Source of the DNA: an uncultured Pelagibacteraceae bacterium
GTDB lineage: Bacteria > Pseudomonadota > Alphaproteobacteria > Pelagibacterales > Pelagibacteraceae
Reading direction: 5' to 3'
Assembly (NCBI GenBank): GCA_902597335.1
Contig: CACJXK010000005.1
Location: 1 to 64,000, forward strand
Length of the DNA: 64,000 nt
In this document: piece by piece, positions 1 through 8,429 of the stretch
How positions within the stretch are numbered: the first letter of the stretch is position 1
How the letters are laid out: each line of letters opens with the position of its first letter
Notes under the pieces: generated by a model
Seen by the model: only the letters and a program-made list of their open reading frames with translations
Database searches by the model: none
Told to the model about the DNA's origin: nothing
Made by a program: the position numbers and the translations under genes

Positions 1-730
1 TAGAGAACTTGTTTATGCAGATCGAGTAAGAAGAAGAGAACCAGGAGATGATACTTTAGGTTTATCTCCACATTGTGACGCTGGATCTATTGAAAGATGG
101 ACAGATAAAGCATATCAAAAAATTTATAATGATATTTTTTCAGACAATTTCGAAAATTTTAATCCATTTGATGCTAAATATAGAGATGAAACAATTGAAT
201 TTGAATCTCCTGCAGTAGCACATGTATTTAGAACATTTCAAGGATGGACTGCCTTAACAGAACAAGGTCCAAATGATGGAACTTTACAATTAATTCCTAT
301 TGTAAAAGGAATGTCATACGTTTTAACAAGAGCTTTATTAGATGATGTTCCTGAAAATGAATTATGTGGATCAAAAGCAGGAAAAGCTTTATCGATAAAT
401 GAAAAATATCACAGTTTACTGTTAGAAGGGTTAATTTCAATTCCTAAAATGAATCCTGGAGATACTATTTGGTGGCATCCGGATGTAGTGCATGCAGTTG
501 AGGAAAAACATAAAGGAAAAAATTACTCAAACGTTATTTATGTTGGAGCAACACCTTATTGTAAAAAAAATATTGATTATATAAAAAAACAATCCAAAAA
601 GTTTATTGAAGGTAAAAGTCCACCTGATTTTGCTCCTGAAGACTACGAAGTTAATTATAAAGGTAGAGTCAAAGTTAATGACTTAACTGAATTAGCAAAA
701 AAACAATTAGGTTTAATTGATTGGAATTAA
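1..730 (+). CDS. DUF1479 (YbiU-like) non-heme iron oxygenase, 5' truncated by window edge
   Basis: The reading frame is open from base 2 and has no start inside the window, so only the C-terminal part (about 242 residues) is present. It contains an H-C-D triad (bases 71-79) that fits the HxD iron motif, a downstream GDTIWWHPDVVHAVE block with the likely distal iron His, and the segment RTFQGWTALTEQGPNDGTLQ typical of DUF1479. The family adopts the double-stranded beta-helix fold of Fe(II)/2-oxoglutarate oxygenases; its physiological substrate is not established. A Met at 311 could look like a start, but the conserved region continues upstream of it in the same frame. The gene ends 1 bp before the convergent glutaredoxin gene. 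Confidence 0.82.
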   Translation, partial: RELVYADRVRRREPGDDTLGLSPHCDAGSIERWTDKAYQKIYNDIFSDNFENFNPFDAKYRDETIEFESPAVAHVFRTFQGWTALTEQGPNDGTLQLIPIVKGMSYVLTRALLDDVPENELCGSKAGKALSINEKYHSLLLEGLISIPKMNPGDTIWWHPDVVHAVEEKHKGKNYSNVIYVGATPYCKKNIDYIKKQSKKFIEGKSPPDFAPEDYEVNYKGRVKVNDLTELAKKQLGLIDWN

Positions 731-731
731 T

Positions 732-986
732 TTACTTTAAAGATGCTTCTAGTTGACCATTTTTTTCAAGGTCTCTTAGTTCTTGATATCCACCAATATG
801 TTCATCGTTAAAAAAAATTTGAGGAATTGTTCTTCTACCATTAGCTTTTTGAATCATTTCATCTCTAAGCTCTGGACCTGTAGATACGTCAATTACTTTG
901 TATTCAAGATTATTTCTTTTTAATAATCTTTTTGCAGCATCGCAAAATGCACACATTGGTCCTGAATACATTGTTATATTTTTCAT
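732..986 (-). CDS. grxC: Glutaredoxin 3 (GrxC-type dithiol glutaredoxin)
   Basis: This small cytoplasmic thiol-disulfide oxidoreductase uses glutathione to reduce protein disulfides. At 84 residues it is the normal length of a single-domain glutaredoxin. The active site is C12-A-F-C15, a dithiol CxxC site with CAFC in place of the usual CPYC. The cis-proline loop T53-I54-P55 and the glutathione-binding GG pair (G65-G66) are present. It is convergent with the DUF1479 gene. The small TIGR03643-type gene lies upstream on the same strand, which may make a two-gene unit. Confidence 0.9.
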   Translation of the reverse strand: MKNITMYSGPMCAFCDAAKRLLKRNNLEYKVIDVSTGPELRDEMIQKANGRRTIPQIFFNDEHIGGYQELRDLEKNGQLEASLK

Positions 987-1014
987 ACTTTAGATATAAT
1001 TATATTTTTTGATT

Positions 1015-1314
1015 TTACCAGTTATGAATTTCATTTTTCTTTATTTTAACTCTTATCTGTTTTCTTGAATATTCAAACTTTTTTCTATGTTTAATGCTTT
1101 GTGAATTTACTCTTTTTCTCCATAACCTAAAAGATGAAGGTTTTAAATTTCTTCTCATTATCTTGATTACGTCAGACTCTGTTTTTCCAGTTTTTTTTTC
1201 GATGTCTTCAAATGTAATTCTATCTGCCCATGCTGCCCAAATGACCCAGTCTGGACTACCAGGTTTTGGTTCAGGATTTTTAACTCTGGTTGTGGGCCTG
1301 TGACTTTTTTTCAT
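1015..1314 (-). CDS. TIGR03643/DUF2805 family small protein
   Basis: This is a 99-residue basic protein matching the conserved TIGR03643/DUF2805 family by the blocks PDWVIWAAWADRITFEDIE and SSFRLWRKRV. The family is widespread in marine bacteria and has no established function. The middle (residues about 34-60) looks helix-turn-helix-like: DIEKKTGKTESDVIKIMRR resembles a recognition-helix arrangement, so nucleic-acid binding is possible but unproven. The C-terminus is very Lys/Arg rich. It lies 28 bp upstream of grxC on the same strand and diverges from the LysE gene across a palindrome-rich gap. Confidence 0.75.
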   Translation of the reverse strand: MKKSHRPTTRVKNPEPKPGSPDWVIWAAWADRITFEDIEKKTGKTESDVIKIMRRNLKPSSFRLWRKRVNSQSIKHRKKFEYSRKQIRVKIKKNEIHNW

Positions 1315-1363
1315 AAAATTCCAGCAATCTTGAAATAAATAAATAATGCAAATTTATATACCT

Positions 1364-1426
1364 GTGATATTATCACTAATAGATAGTCCTATCTAGCCAT
1401 CTTTAGCTCCCGGTTTTTTAGGGCTA
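1364..1426. promoter_or_regulatory. Three consecutive inverted repeats in a divergent intergenic gap
   Basis: Three inverted repeats sit side by side just before the LysE start at 1433. They are GTGATA-T-TATCAC (1364-1376), TAGATAG-TC-CTATCTA (1380-1395, perfect 7-bp arms) and TAGC(T)CCC / GGGCTA (1404-1426, one bulge). The two-base spacer of the second repeat suits a DNA operator better than an RNA hairpin. The third could fold in the leader RNA. No strong ribosome-binding site is visible before the LysE ATG, so a structured leader could matter for its expression. No known riboswitch class was recognised. Confidence 0.4.
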
Positions 1427-1432
1427 TCCATC

Positions 1433-2047
1433 ATGCTTCCTTTAAATTATTTTCTTTTTCTTCAAATTATCTTGTTCATGTTTATTACTCCTGGAACTCC
1501 TAGAATTGTTATTATTTCATATTCTATGAATTATGGTGTTAGAAATTGTATTTGGACTGCCTTAGGAGATGTTACCGCAAATATTATTCAAGCATGTCTT
1601 GTAATTTTTGTAATCGGCTCTTTTATTTCTGATAATCCTACTTTATTAAATATTTTTAAATGGTTTGGTGTAATTTATATACTTTACCTGGCATTCGATA
1701 TTTATAAATCTAAACCTAAAGATATTAACTCAGGTGAGACTTCGCAAAAAAGTTCGTTATCATTTTTTAAAGATGGTTTTTTAGTTGCGGGAACAAGTCC
1801 TAAAGCTTGGATGTTCTTTCCTTTTATTTTTCCTCAATTCATTGATTTTAATTCAAACTATGTTTCACAATTTTTAATTTTAATAACAACTTATGTAATA
1901 TTAGATTTTTTATCTTTAGTTGGTTATGCAGTCTTAGCAAATAAAATGATTATGTGGGTTAAAGCAAAAGCAAAGGTCATAAACACAATTTCTGCGTGCG
2001 TCTTAATTGTTATAGCTCTCATAATTGCATTTATGCAACAATATTGA
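1433..2047 (+). CDS. LysE/RhtB family amino-acid exporter
   Basis: This integral membrane protein has 204 residues, the usual LysE/RhtB length, and about six hydrophobic segments. The N-terminal segment carries a TPGTPR motif matching the TPGP(N/D) signature of the RhtB family, and the KAWMFF block near residue 123 matches the KAxxFF motif. The family exports amino acids or related metabolites by proton exchange. It precedes an amino-acid ABC importer, so it may relieve overload of the same pool; that link is inference. The substrate cannot be read from sequence. Confidence 0.85.
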   Translation: MLPLNYFLFLQIILFMFITPGTPRIVIISYSMNYGVRNCIWTALGDVTANIIQACLVIFVIGSFISDNPTLLNIFKWFGVIYILYLAFDIYKSKPKDINSGETSQKSSLSFFKDGFLVAGTSPKAWMFFPFIFPQFIDFNSNYVSQFLILITTYVILDFLSLVGYAVLANKMIMWVKAKAKVINTISACVLIVIALIIAFMQQY

Positions 2048-2071
2048 CCCTTAATGCGATACTACTGTTAC

Positions 2072-2100
2072 TTGAAAAAAAACTGATTTCTTAGTTTAAT
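2072..2100 (+). promoter_or_regulatory. Sigma70-type promoter candidate for the binding-protein gene
   Basis: TTGAAA (2072-2077) is followed by a 17-bp spacer and TTTAAT (2095-2100), a good match to -35/-10 boxes at the ideal spacing. It lies 35 bp before the ATG of the binding-protein gene, which has an AGGAG Shine-Dalgarno sequence. In AT-rich DNA such matches arise by chance, so confidence is limited. Confidence 0.5.
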
Positions 2101-2135
2101 AAGGTTTAAATTAATTAATTAATAAGAGGAGATAA

Positions 2136-3374
2136 ATGAAAATTAAAAACATTATAATTACATTTGTTTCTGCAATAGCAATTTTATTTTCAACTTCAGT
2201 TGTTTCATTTGCAAAGGTTGTTGGTGATAAAATTATCTTAGGTGCCGCAATTTCTTTAACTGGAAAATATTCATCTAACGGTGTTCACACTCAAAACGGT
2301 TATAATATGGCCGTTGATAGAATAAACGAGATGGGTGGTGTTAAAGTTGGAGGAAAAACTTACAAGTTTGATATTATCTATTACGATGATGAGTCAAATC
2401 CAAAAAGAGCAGCACAACTTGCAGAAAGATTAATTTCACAAGACGGTGTTGAGTTTATGCTTGGGCCATATAGTTCAGGTTTAACAAAAGCAATTGCACC
2501 TGTAACTGAGAAATATGGTGTTCCAATGGTAGAAGCTAATGGTGCATCAAGATCTTTATTTACAAAAGGTTATAAATATTTATTTGCAGTGCTTGCACCA
2601 GCAAACTTATATTTAGATGTTGCAATTGAAACAGCAGTAGCATTGAATGGTGGAAAAGGTGTAAGAATTGCACAAGCTTTTGAGCAGGATGCATTCTCAC
2701 AGGACGTTAGATTAGGAATTTTAGATGCAGCAGAGAGAACTGGATCTAAAATCATAATTGACGACAAACTTCCAAAAGAGCTAAATGATATGGCTGCAAC
2801 TTTAGCAAAAGTTAAAGCTGTTAAGCCAGATGTATTAGTTGTATCAGGCCATACAAAAGGTGCATTAACTGCAATCAGACAAATAGCTGAAATGAAAGTT
2901 GATGTTCCAATGTTAGCAATGACACACTGTGATGCTGCTAAATTATCTAAGCAACATGGTAAGAACTCACAGTACGCTTTATGTGCATCTCAGTGGCATA
3001 AAACATTAACTTACAAAGATGATTTTTTCAAAGATGGCATGACATATGCTGCAGACTTTGAGAAATTATTTGGTTATGATCCACCATACCAATCAGCAGA
3101 ATCATCAGCTGCTTTGTTAGTATTTAAAGATGCATTTGAAAGAGCAAATACTTTTGATCAAAAGAAAGTAAGAGATGCTCTTGCAGCTACTAATATGCAA
3201 ACATTCTATGGAAATATTAAGTTTGCCGAAGGTGGTCAGAACGTTGACAAACCAATGGTACTTTTCCAAGTGATGTGTGATGACGCAGGAAAATGTGAAA
3301 ATAAAGTTGTAGCTCCATTAAAATGGGCATCAGCTGAATTAATTCACCCAATTCCTAAGTGGTCTGAAAGATAA
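2136..3374 (+). CDS. Branched-chain/polar amino-acid ABC transporter substrate-binding protein
   Basis: This is a 412-residue periplasmic binding protein of the Leu/Ile/Val-binding class (Peripla_BP_6). A signal peptide covers residues 1-26 (hydrophobic core, cleavage after VSFA). The mature N-terminus IILGAAISLTGKYSSNG is the typical start of this fold, followed by a YYDDESNPKRAAQLAERLI block and a LGPYSSG ligand-site loop. A strong AGGAG ribosome site precedes the ATG. A terminator separates it from the permease genes, fitting the need for more binding protein than membrane complex. The exact ligand is unknown; amino acids or amides are likely. Confidence 0.9.
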   Translation: MKIKNIIITFVSAIAILFSTSVVSFAKVVGDKIILGAAISLTGKYSSNGVHTQNGYNMAVDRINEMGGVKVGGKTYKFDIIYYDDESNPKRAAQLAERLISQDGVEFMLGPYSSGLTKAIAPVTEKYGVPMVEANGASRSLFTKGYKYLFAVLAPANLYLDVAIETAVALNGGKGVRIAQAFEQDAFSQDVRLGILDAAERTGSKIIIDDKLPKELNDMAATLAKVKAVKPDVLVVSGHTKGALTAIRQIAEMKVDVPMLAMTHCDAAKLSKQHGKNSQYALCASQWHKTLTYKDDFFKDGMTYAADFEKLFGYDPPYQSAESSAALLVFKDAFERANTFDQKKVRDALAATNMQTFYGNIKFAEGGQNVDKPMVLFQVMCDDAGKCENKVVAPLKWASAELIHPIPKWSER

Positions 3375-3388
3375 TTAAAAATAATATT

Positions 3389-3417
3389 AGCCCCCTAGTA
3401 ATAGGGGGCTTTTTTTT
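3389..3417 (+). terminator. Intrinsic terminator/attenuator between binding protein and livH
   Basis: A perfect 9-bp stem, AGCCCCCTA (3389-3397) with TAGGGGGCT (3402-3410), has a 4-base loop and is followed by seven T. It sits 15 bp after the binding-protein stop and 18 bp before livH. Partial read-through would give high binding-protein and lower permease levels. Confidence 0.92.
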
Positions 3418-3435
3418 ATATAGCATTTAGAAGTT

Positions 3436-4329
3436 ATGGATTTTTTAATTTTCCAAGTTCCGATGTTAACTTTACAGGCCGTACTAGATGGTTTGTTACT
3501 TGGAATTTTATTTGCGTTAATCGCCTACGGAATGGCTCTTCAATGGGGAGTTATGAATATTATTAATATTGCTCAAGGTGATTTAGTTATATTAGGAGGA
3601 TACATTGCATACTTTATGTATCTGTATGGAATTCATCCCGCGTGGGGAGTGATTGTTTCGCCAATTATAATGTATTTTGTTGGAGTAATTATTTACAAAT
3701 TAGTTATTAACAAAGTTGTTGATAGAGACTTATTCATTTCGATTTTAGCGACGTTTGGAATAAGCATTTTATTTATGCAATTAATGAATTTTGCATTTGG
3801 TGCAGATGTAGTTCTTGCAAACTCTGGATATGGAACAACCATGCTGTTTGATAATTCTGTTACATTGCCAAATTCAAAGATTTTTTCAGCATTTATAAGT
3901 ATTGTCTTTGCTATTGGACTTGTGATTTATATGAAAAAATCTAAGCTTGGAAGGGCTATTAGAGCAACCGCTCAAAATGCCAGAGCCGCAAAAATATTAG
4001 GTGTAGATACTGAAAAAGTTTACGCAGCAACTTTTGGAATTAATGCTGCTCTTTGTGGAGTAGCTGGAGCGCTAATTTCTATTACATTCACGATACACCC
4101 TTATATGGGTCTACCGTATACAATAAGATCTTTCATGATAGTAATTGTTGCTGGACTAGGAAATTTACCTGGTGTTGCAATGTCAGGAATGGGTCTTGGG
4201 GTATTTGAAGAGTTTGCAGATTATATTTTAGGAACAGAATTTAGAATTGGTTCAGTATTTTTATTACTAGTTTTAATACTAGTTTACAGAAGATTTAAAC
4301 TATCAAGAAAAAGAGAATATTTAAAATAA
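3436..4329 (+). CDS. livH: LivH-type ABC permease
   Basis: This is a 297-residue inner-membrane permease of the branched-chain amino-acid (HAAT) class with about eight hydrophobic spans. Diagnostic pieces are LLGILFALIAYGMALQWGVM near the N-terminus, a cytoplasmic loop LGRAIRATAQNARAAKILGV that contacts the ATPase, and the C-terminal block IVAGLGNLPGVAMSGMGLG. The ATG follows the terminator directly with only a weak ribosome site. The stop overlaps the livM start by one base, so the two are translationally coupled. The partner is the LivM-type protein downstream. Confidence 0.92.
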   Translation: MDFLIFQVPMLTLQAVLDGLLLGILFALIAYGMALQWGVMNIINIAQGDLVILGGYIAYFMYLYGIHPAWGVIVSPIIMYFVGVIIYKLVINKVVDRDLFISILATFGISILFMQLMNFAFGADVVLANSGYGTTMLFDNSVTLPNSKIFSAFISIVFAIGLVIYMKKSKLGRAIRATAQNARAAKILGVDTEKVYAATFGINAALCGVAGALISITFTIHPYMGLPYTIRSFMIVIVAGLGNLPGVAMSGMGLGVFEEFADYILGTEFRIGSVFLLLVLILVYRRFKLSRKREYLK

Positions 4330-5379
4330 TGAATAAAAATATTATTTTATATGGAACTATTTTAATATTTGGTATTGCTGCACCTTTTATTTTTCCAGCT
4401 TTTAAAGTTCAATTATCAATTCTATGTATATTAATAATTCTGGCTATCACTTGGAACGTCCAAGGTGGTGAAATGGGTTATAACACTTTTGGAAATATTT
4501 TATTTTACGGACTGGGAATGTATTTATGCGCCTCAGTTCAAGTAGGAATGTTTTTTCCTCTAGGAGAGTGGACCGAGGGAGGTGGAGAAAAAACTTTTGT
4601 TCATACTCCTGCTCAATTTTTTCAAGGTTTTGCAGTTGGCTTAGCTGTTGCTGCAGTAGTTCCAGCAATAATCGCAGGGCTTATAGGATATTCTATTTTA
4701 GGTTTAAGAGGACATTATTTTGCAATTTGCACATTAGGTTTAGGAGTTGCGGCTGGAGAAATTTCTGGTGGAATAGAAATAATTGGAGCTGGACAAGGTT
4801 TTACAACACCACCGTTTCCTAATGTTGATAGATTAGAAGCAAGAGGTGAGTTTTTCTATTTTTGTAGTTTCATAGTATTGGTATTCACATTCCTTGCAGT
4901 TAAAGCAATTTATTCAACAAGATTTAAATTAGTTCTTAATGCAATAAGAGATAATGAGGATAAAGCCGAAGCAATGGGTATACAAACAATGAAATATAAA
5001 ATTATTGGTTGGATGATCTCTGCGTTTTTCTGTGGATTGGCAGGAGGTATTATGGGAGGACTAGTTGGATATATAGACTCAACCGATGTAGCATTTGATG
5101 GAAGAGAAATGGGGGTATTCATGGTCTTGATGGCCATACTTGGAGGAAAAGGAACATTGTGGGGGCCCAGTAATTGGTGCAACTTTATTTCATATATTTA
5201 AAGAAGGTTTTTGGACTTTCTTCTTAGGTTGGCAGTATGTTGCTCTTGGGGTTTTGATTGTTGTAATAGTTATTTATTTCCCAGAGGGGATTATGGGTTG
5301 GTTGAGAGAAAAGTATCCAGAAAGATTTGGTGAAGTTGTGGATGAAGCAGATCGGAAAGCACAGGTCACACTTAAATGA
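4329..5379 (+). CDS. livM: LivM-type ABC permease, interrupted by a +1 frameshift
   Basis: Residues 1-280 read in one frame (4329 to about 5168). The rest, starting PVIGATLFHIFKEGFWTF, reads in the +1 frame to a stop at 5379. Dropping one base from the GGGGGCCC run (5161-5168) restores a continuous ~349-residue LivM whose junction reads WGPVIGAT, as family members do. Without it the first frame ends at 5201. The N-terminal part has normal LivM features: GLGVAAGEISGG, LNAIRDNEDKAEAMG and the C-terminal FPEGIMGWLREKYP. This may be a homopolymer sequencing error or a real lesion. The neighbouring livG has a similar 1-bp problem. Confidence 0.8.
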
Positions 5380-6117
5380 GTATTTTAGAGGTAAACAATG
5401 TCAGTAAGTCATTTGGAGGTGTTAAGGCTAATGTTGATATATCCATGTCAGTTGAAAAAGGAAAAATTGTAGGTTTAATTGGTCCAAATGGATCTGGAAA
5501 AACTACATTGTTTAATTCTATAGTTGGAACATATCCTATAGATCAAGGATCAATTAAATTTAATGGTAAAGAAGTATCCGAATTACCAGTTCCAGTAATA
5601 GCTAAGCTTGGCTTGTTAAGAACTTTTCAACAAACAAGAATATATGGAAAACTAAATTGTGTAGATAATATGCTTATCAGCCACAAAGCGAGTGATGAAA
5701 GTTTAATTTCTATATTTTCCCAAATACCACAAAATCTTACTGAAAAAGCTGAAAATTTATTAAATTTTGTTGGTTTATATCAAAAAAAGAAAACTAAGAG
5801 CGGGAGATTTATCATTTGGTCAGCAGAAGTTATTAGAATTAGCAATGGCATTAATGAATGAGCCTGAGATGTTATTGCTGGATGAACCGACTGCAGGTAT
5901 CAATCCTACTTTAATAAATGGAATTATAGACAGATTAATAAAAGTTAATCAAGATTTTGGAATTACACTCCTTGTTATTGAGCATAATATGAGAGTAATA
6001 ATGCAGTTAGCTGAAAGCATTTTTTGTCTTGCACATGGAAAAATGCTTGCAAATGGTACACCTGACGAAATTAAAAATGACAAGCGTGTTATAGACGCTT
6101 ATTTAGGAGCTCAATAA
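5376..6117 (+). CDS. livG: LivG-type ABC ATPase, interrupted by a +1 frameshift
   Basis: The first frame (5376 to about 5788) encodes the Walker A GPNGSGKTT, the Q-loop region RTFQQTRIYG and part of the helical domain. The second frame (through 6117) carries signature LSFGQQKLLELAMAL, Walker B MLLLDEPTAGI and the switch His in VIEHNM. Removing one A from the seven-A run (5782-5788) joins the frames as QKRKLRAGDLSFGQQ and gives a normal ~246-residue LivG. Uncorrected, the first frame stops at 5861, so the protein would lack its signature and Walker B motifs and be inactive. The start overlaps the livM stop by 4 bp. Confidence 0.8.
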
Positions 6118-6902
6118 TGGCAAATCAATACGAAGTTCTTGGTAAAGCTCCTGGAGCAGAGGATTTAAAAAAACTATCATCTGAAAATGTTCACTTAACT
6201 ATCAAGGGTTTATCAGCTGGTTATGGTAAGATGGAAATTTTACACAATTTTGATTTGTTTGTAAGTAAAGCACAATCTCTTTGTTTGATTGGTCCAAATG
6301 GTGCAGGAAAATCAACTATACTTCATTCAATATATGGTTTTACAAATATCTTTTCAGGAAAAATAGAAATTGATGGAAAAGAAATAACTAACCTCAGCCC
6401 TGCAGAAAAACTTAAGTCTGAGGGGATAGCATATATTCTACAGGATAATTCGGTTTTTCCAGATATGACTGTGGAAGAAAATCTTCTAATGGGTGGATAC
6501 ATTAAAGATAAAACAGAAGAATCTTTTGAAGAAGCAGAGAGAGTTCTTCAAAAATATGAAAGATTAAGAAACAGAAGAAATCAACCTGCTAAAGTATTAT
6601 CTGGCGGAGAAAGACGACTATTAGAAATTTCTCGAGCCTTAGTTATGAAACCTTCTATCTTGCTTGTTGATGAACCATCAATTGGGCTTGAGCCTAGATA
6701 CATTCAAATGGTTTTTGAAATTTTAGATGATCTTCAAAAAAATGAGAAAAAAACAATTATATTGGTTGAGCAGAATGCAAAAAAAGGTTTAGAGTTTGCT
6801 GATATTGGTTATGTTTTAGTTTCAGGAGAAACAGCTATTGCAGGTAAAGGAGATGATCTTTTAAATAATCCAGATGTCGGCCGTCTATTCTTAGGCGGCT
6901 AA
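6117..6902 (+). CDS. livF: LivF-type ABC ATPase
   Basis: This is a 261-residue ATPase of the branched-chain amino-acid transporter class. It has Walker A GPNGAGKST (residues 59-67), Q-loop AYILQDNSVFPDMTV, signature LSGGERRLLEISRAL, Walker B ILLVDEPSIGL and the VEQNAKKGLEFAD segment characteristic of LivF rather than LivG. It has a ~25-residue N-terminal extension before the usual domain start. Its ATG overlaps the livG stop by one base (TAATG). It should pair with LivG to energise the LivH/LivM channel, so the frameshifts upstream would leave it without working partners if real. Confidence 0.92.
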   Translation: MANQYEVLGKAPGAEDLKKLSSENVHLTIKGLSAGYGKMEILHNFDLFVSKAQSLCLIGPNGAGKSTILHSIYGFTNIFSGKIEIDGKEITNLSPAEKLKSEGIAYILQDNSVFPDMTVEENLLMGGYIKDKTEESFEEAERVLQKYERLRNRRNQPAKVLSGGERRLLEISRALVMKPSILLVDEPSIGLEPRYIQMVFEILDDLQKNEKKTIILVEQNAKKGLEFADIGYVLVSGETAIAGKGDDLLNNPDVGRLFLGG

Positions 6903-7606
6903 TGATAAACCTAAAATATTTTATCAAAGGAGTAGTCTGCTCAAAAAAATTTGATAGTCCAGCAATTGCATTAGGTGCTAGTTTCATTGCTATTGGTGCT
7001 TTATTAAAAAATTTAGGATTTAATATACAAGAAAGTATTTTTTCAACATTTTTAACCTACGCCCTTCCAGGATCATTAGTGATGGCAGAATCAATGCTAA
7101 TTGGCGCGTCACTTGTAAATATTTTTTTAGCAGTATGGTTGGTAAATTCTAGACTATTTCCAATGACAGTTTCAATAATGCCATTACTTAAACATGATAG
7201 CCAACCTAGATGGAAATATTATTTTTCTTGTCACTTTGTAGCTGTTTCGTCATGGTTGATTTTAAAAAGTAATTATGAGGAAATCGAGAGGAAATATAGA
7301 ATAGATTTTTGGATAGGCATAGGAACAGCCACTTGGCTAATTGCCATTTTTTCAACAGTATTAGGATTTTATGCTGCCGACTTTTTAAGTAAAGATATGA
7401 TAATTGGACTTGCGATAGTTAATCCAATTTATTTTATGTGTGCAATGATAGGAGTTATGAAAACTATACAACTTTCTTCTGCCATTATCCTGGGCGCATT
7501 TTTAGGTCCAATTTTTTATTTTTTTTCACCGGAATGGAGTGTTTTACTTGGTGGATTGGTAGCAGGTTCAATTGCTTATTTTATAGGAGAGGTTTATGAC
7601 AGCTAA
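6902..7606 (+). CDS. azlC: AzlC-family branched-chain amino-acid exporter, large subunit
   Basis: This is a 234-residue membrane protein of the AzlC family with about seven hydrophobic segments. The N-terminal region carries the conserved pattern of a small-residue-rich first helix (AIALGASFIAIGALLK) and the FLTYALPGSLVMAE segment. AzlC works with the small AzlD protein to export branched-chain amino acids or analogues such as azaleucine. The ATG overlaps the livF stop and its 3' end overlaps azlD by 11 bp, the usual AzlC/AzlD arrangement. An exporter behind an importer operon suggests control of an internal amino-acid pool (inference). Confidence 0.85.
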   Translation: MINLKYFIKGVVCSKKFDSPAIALGASFIAIGALLKNLGFNIQESIFSTFLTYALPGSLVMAESMLIGASLVNIFLAVWLVNSRLFPMTVSIMPLLKHDSQPRWKYYFSCHFVAVSSWLILKSNYEEIERKYRIDFWIGIGTATWLIAIFSTVLGFYAADFLSKDMIIGLAIVNPIYFMCAMIGVMKTIQLSSAIILGAFLGPIFYFFSPEWSVLLGGLVAGSIAYFIGEVYDS

Positions 7607-7922
7607 TATTGTTTTAGCAATTTTAGTAACTTCTCTTGCAACTTATATTTCAAGGTTTCTTGGTGCTTTAACTTCAGAAAAGATAGGAGAGACATCTAAA
7701 ATTTATAAATGGTTTAATTGTGTAGCATATTCAACTCTAGCAGCTTTAATCTCAAGAATGTTAATTTTCCCATCTGGAGATCTTTCGGATGTGCATTATA
7801 TTTTAAGGATAATTGTAATTTTATTATCAATATTAATTTTTTATGTCACTAAAAGAAATTTAGTTTATCCAACAATATTATCTGCTATAATTTTAGCTAC
7901 GTTAAATAGTTTTGTGGTATGA
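7596..7922 (+). CDS. azlD: AzlD-family branched-chain amino-acid exporter, small subunit
   Basis: This is a 108-residue protein with about four hydrophobic helices, the normal AzlD size. It includes an ATYISRF motif early in the sequence and a CVAYSTLAALISRML segment typical of AzlD. It starts inside the 3' end of azlC and its stop overlaps the next gene by 4 bp, so all three are probably co-translated. Function follows from the partner: the small subunit of the AzlCD exporter. Confidence 0.82.
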   Translation: MTANIVLAILVTSLATYISRFLGALTSEKIGETSKIYKWFNCVAYSTLAALISRMLIFPSGDLSDVHYILRIIVILLSILIFYVTKRNLVYPTILSAIILATLNSFVV

Positions 7923-8425
7923 AAAAACTTTTTTTTATTATATTTTTTCTAATACTTTCTAGTAATGCAAATGCTGGATGTGATGATCCTATAACTGATG
8001 GAGTAGATTATACTAAATGTAAATTTTCAGATGGTCAGGATCTGCAAGGAAGCTTTCTTCCTAACTCTAATCTCTCATTTGCCAGTTTTATTCAAGTAAA
8101 TTTGGATAAAAGTATTATGATGAATTCTAATTTAGCTTTTGGCACTTTTTCAGAATCTTCATTTATAAGAGCAAATTTATACGAGTCCACTTTAACTGGT
8201 GCAAATTTTGAACAATCAAATTTCACTAGCGCTAACTTAACAAGAGCAGATTTTATGGGAGCAACGTTAATTGATGTAAACTTTCAAAATTCTAATTTAA
8301 TGGAGGCAAACTTTACATCTTCAAATATTTTGAATGCTAATTTTGAAGGTGCAAATCTAATAGGGGCGACATGGACAAATGGAGAAGTGTGTGGTCCTGA
8401 TTCCATAGGCACTTGTAATAAATAA
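7919..8425 (+). CDS. Secreted pentapeptide-repeat protein
   Basis: This is a 168-residue protein with a clear signal peptide (residues 1-19, ending NANA). The mature part from about residue 40 to 150 is built of A(N/D)(L/F)xx repeats such as ANLYES, ANFEQS, ANLTRADFMGA and ANFEGANLIGA, predicting a right-handed quadrilateral beta-helix. Cysteines near both ends (C21, C34 and two in the last 16 residues) could form caps through disulfides in the periplasm. Its function is unknown. It is probably transcribed with azlCD and glaH, with overlaps or 4-bp gaps on both sides. Confidence 0.8.
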   Translation: MKKLFFIIFFLILSSNANAGCDDPITDGVDYTKCKFSDGQDLQGSFLPNSNLSFASFIQVNLDKSIMMNSNLAFGTFSESSFIRANLYESTLTGANFEQSNFTSANLTRADFMGATLIDVNFQNSNLMEANFTSSNILNANFEGANLIGATWTNGEVCGPDSIGTCNK

Positions 8426-8429
8426 ATCT

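Noticed and set aside
1094..1303. Open frame of 69 codons opposite the TIGR03643-type gene
   Set aside because: It lies wholly inside the better-supported minus-strand gene, has no recognisable motif and mirrors its codon pattern.
1377..1432. SAM- or guanidine-type riboswitch before the LysE gene
   Set aside because: The stems have a 2-base loop or bulge and no conserved riboswitch core was recognised; only inverted repeats can be stated.
4526..4822. 98-codon frame inside livM
   Set aside because: Its Arg/Cys/Ser-rich composition is typical of an out-of-frame reading and livM is continuous through here.
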